From contig JARWIR010000002.1 of the NCBI GenBank assembly GCA_029959085.1, forward strand, positions 79,760,224 to 79,824,223: 64,000 nt of DNA. The letters are read 5' to 3'. The notes beneath the pieces are model-generated. The model did not search any database and was not told the origin of the DNA. It saw nothing but the letters and a program-made list of their open reading frames with translations. The stretch's first letter is position 1. The number at the start of each line of letters is the position of its first letter. The translations under genes and the position numbers were made by a program. This DNA comes from Nemophila menziesii. Taxonomy: Eukaryota; Streptophyta; Magnoliopsida; Boraginales; Hydrophyllaceae. Shown piece after piece: positions 57,493-64,000 of this stretch.

Positions 57493-60079
57493 TGATAAGG
57501 AGAAGTGAAGAAGAAGAAGAGAAGAAGAGAAGTAAAACAAAGATATAGGAGAAGAGATTTCTTGTATTCTTTTGTTCACGATTACAATGTGTATATATAG
57601 ATTCTATATTAAGTCTACTAACAACTTTATTCTACAAGATCATCTAACAGCTGTCATGTAACAGATTTAGTTACAATTTTATTCTATATTGCATTTTGGT
57701 CCTCCAAGTTGTTTTGTTGTTATTTTGTTGATTTTCTTCTTTTCTAATTCTGCATTTACATTCCAAGATCCCCCCACAAGTGGAACATGGATGTTAATGA
57801 TGTTCAACTTGGAAATATTGTTATGAAAAGGCAAAGAACCCAGTGGTTTGGTAAACATGTCAGCAAGTTGAAGAGAAGATGGAATATAGAACAACTTGAT
57901 GACTCCACTCTGCAATTTTTCTCGAGTTATCTTGCAATCAATGTCTACATGCTTTGTTCTTTCATGTTGAACCGGATTTGTAGACATAGCTATTTGCAGA
58001 TTTGCTATCCGAGTAGACCAACGCAGGAGAAGGATGATTTAAACCATAGTCTTTTAAGGCATATAGAATCCACTGAATTTCACATGTTGTAGCAGCTAAG
58101 GCCCTATACTCTGCTTCAGCAGATGATTTACTAACAGTAGATTGCTTCTTACTCTTCCAAGAAATAAGAGAATCGCCAAGAAATATGCAAAAACCGTAAT
58201 ACTACGCCGAGTATCAAGGCAACCAGCCCAGTCACTATCGCGAAATGCCTTGAATTTTACTTCAAATGATGAAGAGAAGAAGATACCTTGGCCTGGAGTA
58301 GTTTTAATGTATCTAAGAACTCGTTGAGCTGCATTCCAATGATCATTCGTAGGTTTAGAGAGAAATTGACTTAGGCAATTAACAGAATATGATAGATCAG
58401 GTCGTGTAATTGTTAAGTGGAGTAGTCTTCCAATTAAGCGACGGTATGAGGAAGGATTCTCCATTAAATTGTTATCATCTTGCCTTAGTTTTTTAGTAGA
58501 CTCCATGGGAAAAGCAACTGGTTTTGCATTGACAAGTCCACATTCGTTGAGAATATCAAGAGCATATTTGCGTTGGCAAAGAGATATGCCTTGTTTACTT
58601 CGAGCAACTTCTATGCCTAGAAAATATTTCAATTCACCTAAGTCTTTTATGGTGAAAGAATCATGTAAAAAGGTTTTGAGTTTTTGAATTTCATCGATTG
58701 AATTGCTTGTGAGGATAATATCATCCACATAGACTAATAAGGCAATAAAATTTGAAGAATCATGCTTGATGAATAGACTAACATCACTATCTGAGTGAGT
58801 AAAACCATAAGAGATCAAGGCATTTGAGAGCTTAGAGAACCACTGTCTTGAGGCTTGTTTTAGTCCATATAGACTCTTGATCAACTTGCATACTGTGTTA
58901 GGTGGTGCTTGATGACCATGAGGAATGGTCATATAGACATCCTCATATAATTCACCATGTAGGAATGCATTATTTACATCTAATTGATGTAAGTGCCAAT
59001 TATTAATAGAGGCAAGAGCAACAAGAAGCCTTATTGAGACAATTTTAGCAACTGGAGAAAATGTATCAAAGAAGTCTAATCCTTCTTGTTGATTGTATCC
59101 CTTTGCAACCAGGCGAGCTTTGTGCCTTTCTAGAGTCCCATCAGCCTTATACTTAAGTTTGAAAACCCATTTACAACCTATGGGAGTAATATTAGTGGGT
59201 AGTGGAACAATTTGCCAAGTGTTATTGGCTTGAAGAGCTGAAAGTTCATGTTGAATTGCAAGCATCCATTCTGGGGATTTAGAGGCTTGTTTATAACTTG
59301 TGGGTTCAAGGTTAGTTGATATAGAGGATATGAAAGATGTATAAGAAGGTGATAATCTATCAGTACTCAAAAATTCAGTTATGGGATATGGAGTTTCAGG
59401 TGTAGAAGTGGCTTGAAGTTGTGAGTTACATAGTGATGTGGAAGGGTATATATAATCTTTCAGATATGTAGGAGGATGCCTATTTCTTGTTGGTCTAGAG
59501 GTATTATTGTTTATAGGAGGTTGATCAGGAATGGGAGAGGGTGGTTGTGTAGAAGTGAATGAATTAGGTGTGGTTTTGGGTATAGGTTAAGAATATATAT
59601 TGGAAGAGGGTGGAAAAAGTAAGGTATGTAATTGAGTAGGTTGGGTTATGTTGGAAAATGGAAATATATTTTCATGAAAGATAACATTTCTTGAGATAAG
59701 AATAGTATTGGTTGAGAGATCAAAAAGTTTGTATCCTTTTGTAGAAGGTGGATAACCAAGAAAGATGCATTTTGTAGATCTTGCATCAAACTTAGATCTA
59801 TTGTTTAAAAGTGTGGAAGCATAGCATAGACATCCAAAAACCCGTAAATGATTTAGGTTTGGAGGTTTATTGTATAAAAGTTGGTATGGAGTGAGATTGT
59901 TTAGAAGGGGAGTAGGGAGTCTATTGATTAGATGAGCAGCAGTAAGTATTGAGTCAGACCAAAATTGAAGTGGAAGATTGGCTTGAAACATCAAAGCTCT
60001 TGCAGTAGTAAGTAGGTGTTGATGTTTTCTTTCAACCAACCCGTTTTGCTGAGGAGTTTCCACACAACTAGTTTGATGA
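57493..60079 (-). pseudogene. Ty1/copia retrotransposon remnant: integrase, RT-RNase H and 3' LTR
   Basis: Minus strand. Integrase C-terminal part (59587-60079): TSCVETPQQNGLVERKHQHL and LRVFGCLCYAS. A gap with stops (59371-59586) follows, then RT (58096-59370): WKWVFKLKY-type motif as GCKWVFKLKYKADG, QLDVNNAFLHGEL and LLVYVDDIILTSN. RNase H starts at RDSDWAGC but is frameshifted, continuing as a broken frame (about 58010: YSDSKSA) and ending TNPVQHERTKHVDID and QLADMFTKPL. A purine tract (about 57770-57780) precedes a 3' LTR of about 270 bp (57493-57765, minus TATA 'ctatatatacac' near 57595). Gag and most of integrase are displaced beyond element B, off the window. Confidence 0.88.
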
Positions 60080-60084
60080 ATAAT

Positions 60085-61649
60085 TGGTGGTCCTTTGTGT
60101 GTTCTAAAAATAAATGCAAATGCTAATCGAACCACAACCGCAAGTGTACGGTTGTCCCAAGTAGTATGTATGATAATACAGATTCGTTCCAAGGACGGAT
60201 GGTTGATCACAATGTTTAGCAAGTAGTGATTGATGCACTTATGAAAATAAAAGATAATAAATTGTTTGTTTTGGTTTTGTTTATTAATTCTAAATAAATG
60301 AAAAACAAATAATTAAATGCAAGTAAAAGATAAGACGCAAGTAAAATAAGTGAAAACGCAATATGAGATGTAGTACTTGAGAACGCAAGGATCCTCCTAA
60401 TTTTACTTTCTAATTTATGTTGTTTAAGGGCTAAATCAGTCAATTACAATGGTCGGGATTCTAAATTCCTTATACCCCCGTCAGGGTGGACTATAAGGCA
60501 ATCCTAAAGTGTCACTAGTCCCGTCAGGGTAAATATGATCCACCGTTGGATGATTAAGATTTATTACCACTTTGGCCCTAGGATTAACTAAGTTCGTCAG
60601 AATCAATAGTTTTTATCCCAGATTGAACAATTAATTCTGTACCTAAACCCCCCGTCAAGATGATCCACACGCCACATATGTGGAATAGCTTAGATACTAA
60701 TACCTAATTTTAGTTCGCGACTCTAAAATCAGTAAATAATCATAAATTGTCGAAAAATGTAAAAGACCTGATTTAATTTAATTTAACAGAAACCCAAATT
60801 CAACATTCGTTATAAAATAAAACTAGGATTCACCCATTGTTTGTTCTCAAGCACTAATGAAAGCTTAACTCATATTAAAATTAAAAACTAAATTAAAAGA
60901 AATTGAATTCATATTGTTTACAGAATTAAAATACGAAAAGAACCTAATTTCCGGAATTGGAATGACTACGAACGGAGCTATAGACCCACTCCAGCTCTTG
61001 TAGCTTCTTCTTTCTTCCTTCTGTTGCTTCTCTCTGGTGTTTAATCTTGTGGAATGTGAATTGTATGAAAAATAGAAGTCCAGACCTCCTTTTATAAGTG
61101 CAAATTCGGACTAGGGCTTGGACCAGAAAATAAAAGCCTAATTAAATGTCCAAGCCCACTTTCTAAGCCCAAAATCCCGTAACTGCTGATACACCTCCAC
61201 TAAAACGGCTTTTCCCGATGCGTTATGACTCCGATTGACCTCATTCCAGTTGCTAAAGTTCCGTAACTCGATAAGGAATGATTTCTCTTCAAAGGTCAGC
61301 GGCTAAATCATCACTTAAGCACCTCGAAATCAGCAATCTATGGCCTGGAAAGTGGATTTTCAGCTCTAAAAAATAATATCTTCAGGATTTGTCTTCAAGT
61401 CTTGACTCTAATTCACGATCTTTGACCTTCTCCTCGGATTCCTCTCCTAGCTAACATCTAAAACCTGTAAACTTTACACTAAAAATACCAATATTACGCG
61501 CAAAAGTTTAATAAATTAAAAATGCTAGAAATAAAAAGGGAATTCCGGATTATTGCATATTTAGTCCAAAAGTCTATCAAATTAATTAAATAAACACCAA
61601 AAATGATGTCTCTTAAGGGTCTAAAATAAGAACAATTAGGGAGACATCA
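60085..61649 (-). repeat. Element B 3' LTR
   Basis: 1565 bp; on the minus strand it starts TGATGTCTCCCTAATTG and ends ...GGACCACCA. It contains the family 'cctgacgggggta' type blocks (60475-60670) and a TATA TTATAAAAGG near 61089-61097 (minus). It is diverged from A's LTRs, so a different subfamily. Confidence 0.88.
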
Positions 61650-63190
61650 AGACCCCCAACTCAAACCTTTGTCGTCCCGACAAAGTAAAACAAAACAAAG
61701 GGGTAGAGGTAAACGTATAAACAAGTAGAAGCTAGCAAATAAACCCTAAAGCAATTCTCAAAATAAATCTCATATAGCAAACTCTAGAAACTAATATACA
61801 CATACACTAATCATGCAACATCAAACATAAATAATCTCAATCATAAAATTAAAGTCGCAATGCTTGAAGGTTACACTTGTACTCATCTCTGTATGATGGC
61901 TATAGGGTGGTCATTAATCCTAACTCGCTTTGAACGCTCCACCTAGTGTATTCCCTATCAACAGAATAATAAATTCACTATGCACTTAGGGATCACGAGG
62001 TCTTTACGGTTATAATATTGGCTTAAGGACAGGTGTGGATGTATATTTGGTAAATTTGAAGTGAGCTTTTGGCTCTCTCCTCACTTACCATCAACAATGT
62101 CCTCGAGCTTGAGTTAACGCTCAAAAAGATGTTCTCACTCACCCATATACGCACTAATTTAGCGTCCCATGTCTACCCACTATAAATAAGATGATTTTCA
62201 GAAAATTCCACTTTGCCGGATGTTTTATTCATTCATATTTTTCTTTTTCTTTTCTTTTCTCTTTTTATTTTTTTTTCTTCTTTTTTTTTCACTTTTTTTT
62301 TTGTACAGAAGCAAACCGGGTACCCGGTTTTGACGAATCCGGGTTCCCGGTTCCTACTGTATGATTTTTCAAAATTTTTCATTTTTTCTTTCTTTTTCAT
62401 TTTTCTTCATTCCCGGCAAAGGGTTACAAGTATATATCATCTGCAATTGTGCTACAATACAAAGCACATCGATCCCTACCCATTTAATTCCCCATATGTG
62501 GTCCCACCACCCCAAACTCAAGCTCGAGACATGTCTCAGGATTGTGATTCAAGTGCGGGTCATATGGTCATGCCTAATAATCTAAGGGATAATGGCTTAT
62601 ATCGTGGCTACAAAGAAAAGGCTACAGGCTTTAAGTGGGCTAAGACGGATAATAATTAATACAAGGGATAGAAGGCTAAAAAGGCACAAATGGCTAACAA
62701 AGAACTGCCCCTATCATTTTCCTAAGTACATAGCTTGTCTTTAGTTCATATCTAGGTGGGTTCTCTACTAATTAGGATTTCACGTTCTACACACCAAACA
62801 TATTCCTTGAGTACAAGCTTACTTCATTTGCATTGTTAATTAATTTTTCCTATCAATTACCTATGTTCGCATGCAATTGTAAGTGCGTTTTATATCAATC
62901 CCTAAAGTCCACTATTTACTATCATAGATTTATCAAAAGTATGCTTAAAGGGATATTTAAAAATTTCTACAGTCAAACGCAACTCCGAAAATTCTTTTAT
63001 TGAAAGCAAATAAAGCAAATAACACATAAAAACTGGGATGAGGCAACGAACCCCACCCCAAACTCAAAAATGAGTCGTGTCCCCACGACTCGAAAAGACT
63101 CAGTAAAGCATTTAAACTAATATACACTAAGAGGAAAGTTTAGAAAACGTATCTTAACCAGCGCGAGGCTGGTTATCGGTGTTGCGTTCT
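61650..63190 (-). other. Element B internal region homologous to A
   Basis: Starts with PPT complement 'agacccccaactcaaacc'. It shares with A the 'ggcaaagggttac', 'ccaccccaaactcaag', 'aacaaagaactgcccctatc' and 'gtcgtgtccccacgac' blocks (inverted). A T/C-rich tract (62235-62305) and palindromes CCGGGTACCCGG and CCGGGTTCCCGG (62318-62352) lie in the variable part. No RT seen. Confidence 0.7.
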
Positions 63191-63318
63191 GGACCTTTAT
63201 CTCGCGTAACAGCATCATAAATCGCGTTTTGAAGTGTATGTACGCCTAGGATTAAATTTCGAAGCAGGTCCAGTTCTTTTGTAACGTTTCCCAAAGTAGC
63301 AATCATCTTCTCCTGATT

Positions 63319-64000
63319 CTATTCCAAAACCTGAATCTTCAACTCCAACTCAGGTACAGTTTTCACTTTCTTTGATTGAGGAGTTCTTGGACTTCTTGTA
63401 GCTCGTGTTGCCTCTTCATGGATGTTCTTGATTGTGCTCAAAGCTATACTCACACCAACTGAAACAGTATCAATATCTGTGTCCTTACGCGGAATCCTTG
63501 CGTCTAGACACAACTGAGTAATAGTACAAGGAAACTTTAGATTTTGTTGTTTCATTGGTGATTTCGCGAACCCCATGATTGTATCATAAATGATCTTGGC
63601 AACATCAAATGGTTTCTCCTCCAAAATACACTTAATAACAAATATGTGCTCTTTCTTCAACTCGGAAGTGTGTTTAATACCAAAGAAAGTGGGTATTATG
63701 AAACGAGACCAAACCTTAGCACGAGGTGTCAAATTGCTGCTGTAAAACTGTCCAGGATACCTTTCACCTTCAGGAATTGGGCTAGTCCCATTAATAAGCA
63801 CGGTCCCCCAAAGGGATTCAAAATCAAAAGAAGGGTCATTAAGAGTTTCTTGGAAGGGGCATGTTCCAGAAAAGTTGGGTAGTTTCAATGATTTCCGAAT
63901 ACGTTCAATAGAGAAAGGAACTACCTTTTTGCGGACATCAATGGCATCACGGGAGGTAGCTAAACCTTCGTAAAATTCTCGCACAAAAGTAGGAATAAAC
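63319..64000 (-). CDS. Plant transposon-protein domain ORF of element B, 5' end beyond window
   Basis: The frame is open to the window edge, so the true start lies outside. Visible: FVREFYEGLATSRDAIDVR, VVPFSIERIRKSLKLP, then RAKVWSRFIIPTFFGIKHTS and FDVAKIIYDTIMGFAKSP. It ends with a basic, then E/L-rich C-terminus (VKTVPELELKIQVLE). This pattern (REFY..L, SI..IR..L.LP, W..FI.....P..H) is that of the 'putative plant transposon protein' domain found in Athila-like and LARD elements; its role is unknown. Element A lacks it although the flanks are homologous. Confidence 0.72.
   Translation of the reverse strand, partial: FIPTFVREFYEGLATSRDAIDVRKKVVPFSIERIRKSLKLPNFSGTCPFQETLNDPSFDFESLWGTVLINGTSPIPEGERYPGQFYSSNLTPRAKVWSRFIIPTFFGIKHTSELKKEHIFVIKCILEEKPFDVAKIIYDTIMGFAKSPMKQQNLKFPCTITQLCLDARIPRKDTDIDTVSVGVSIALSTIKNIHEEATRATRSPRTPQSKKVKTVPELELKIQVLE

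Larger units (their letters stand above)
60085..64000 (-). mobile_element. Element B: LTR retrotransposon, relative of A, partial at window edge
   Basis: Inserted into the Copia integrase gene after 60084 (target likely ATAAT, 60080-60084). The 3' LTR is 60085-61649, then the PPT and an internal region homologous to A's 3' half (about 61650-63190), then an ORF absent from A. The 5' LTR and second target copy lie outside. Pieces of sequence on both sides of insertion should rejoin the Copia frame beyond 64000. Confidence 0.85.

Noticed and set aside
62213..62659. 148-codon plus ORF rich in Phe
   Set aside because: Reads the T/C-rich tract of element B against its coding direction.

Overview
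The window is nuclear DNA of a flowering plant, probably a dicot. It is AT-rich, has GT-AG introns, two eukaryotic tRNA-Asp(GUC) genes, a RabA GTPase gene and plant-specific FAR1, GRF-finger, PPR and MSH4 sequences. Most of it is transposable elements, many of them nested. The only clearly intact conventional host protein gene is the RabA gene at 43.1-44.0 kb.

0-16 kb: the remains of a Mutator-like element (MULE), with a decayed SUMO-protease (Ulp1/C48) gene on + and a decayed MuDR-type transposase on -. It is broken by a solo LTR (604-2158, TSD AGGTG), a full-length, very young non-autonomous LTR element A (5368-12869, TSD ATTAC, tRNA-Asp primer site) and a truncated LTR (14078 to about 14822).

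16-22 kb: one single and three tandem copies of a small TIR element with a 16-bp minisatellite inside, a LINE remnant lacking its RT, and a 1.5 kb Mutator-type element with 9-bp TSD. 22-28 kb: a tandem duplication carrying two tRNA-Asp genes, a dispersed MSH4 pseudogene, and a Pack-MULE (25853-27405, 9-bp TSD, TIRs of about 390 bp) that captured an hnRNP-Q/LIF2-like exon.

28-42.4 kb is the most interesting part. A complete FAR1/MULE transposase gene (+, 723 codons; its intron is filled by a telomere-like 20-bp minisatellite) faces a complete 10-exon Ulp1 protease gene (-, 776 codons). Between them lie two small GRF-zinc-finger plus membrane-anchor genes and two unknown small ORFs. Degenerate inverted similarity near 28.1 and 42.4 kb suggests one large MULE of about 14 kb with accessory genes. 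This boundary is inferred.

43-57 kb: the RabA4-like gene, a degenerate full-coverage LINE, more LINE fragments, a 1-kb tandem repeat with a 25-bp minisatellite, a MULE terminus related to the Pack-MULE, and PPR fragments. 57-64 kb: a decayed Copia element (-) interrupted at 60080 by element B, a relative of A that runs off the window and carries a plant-transposon-domain ORF.
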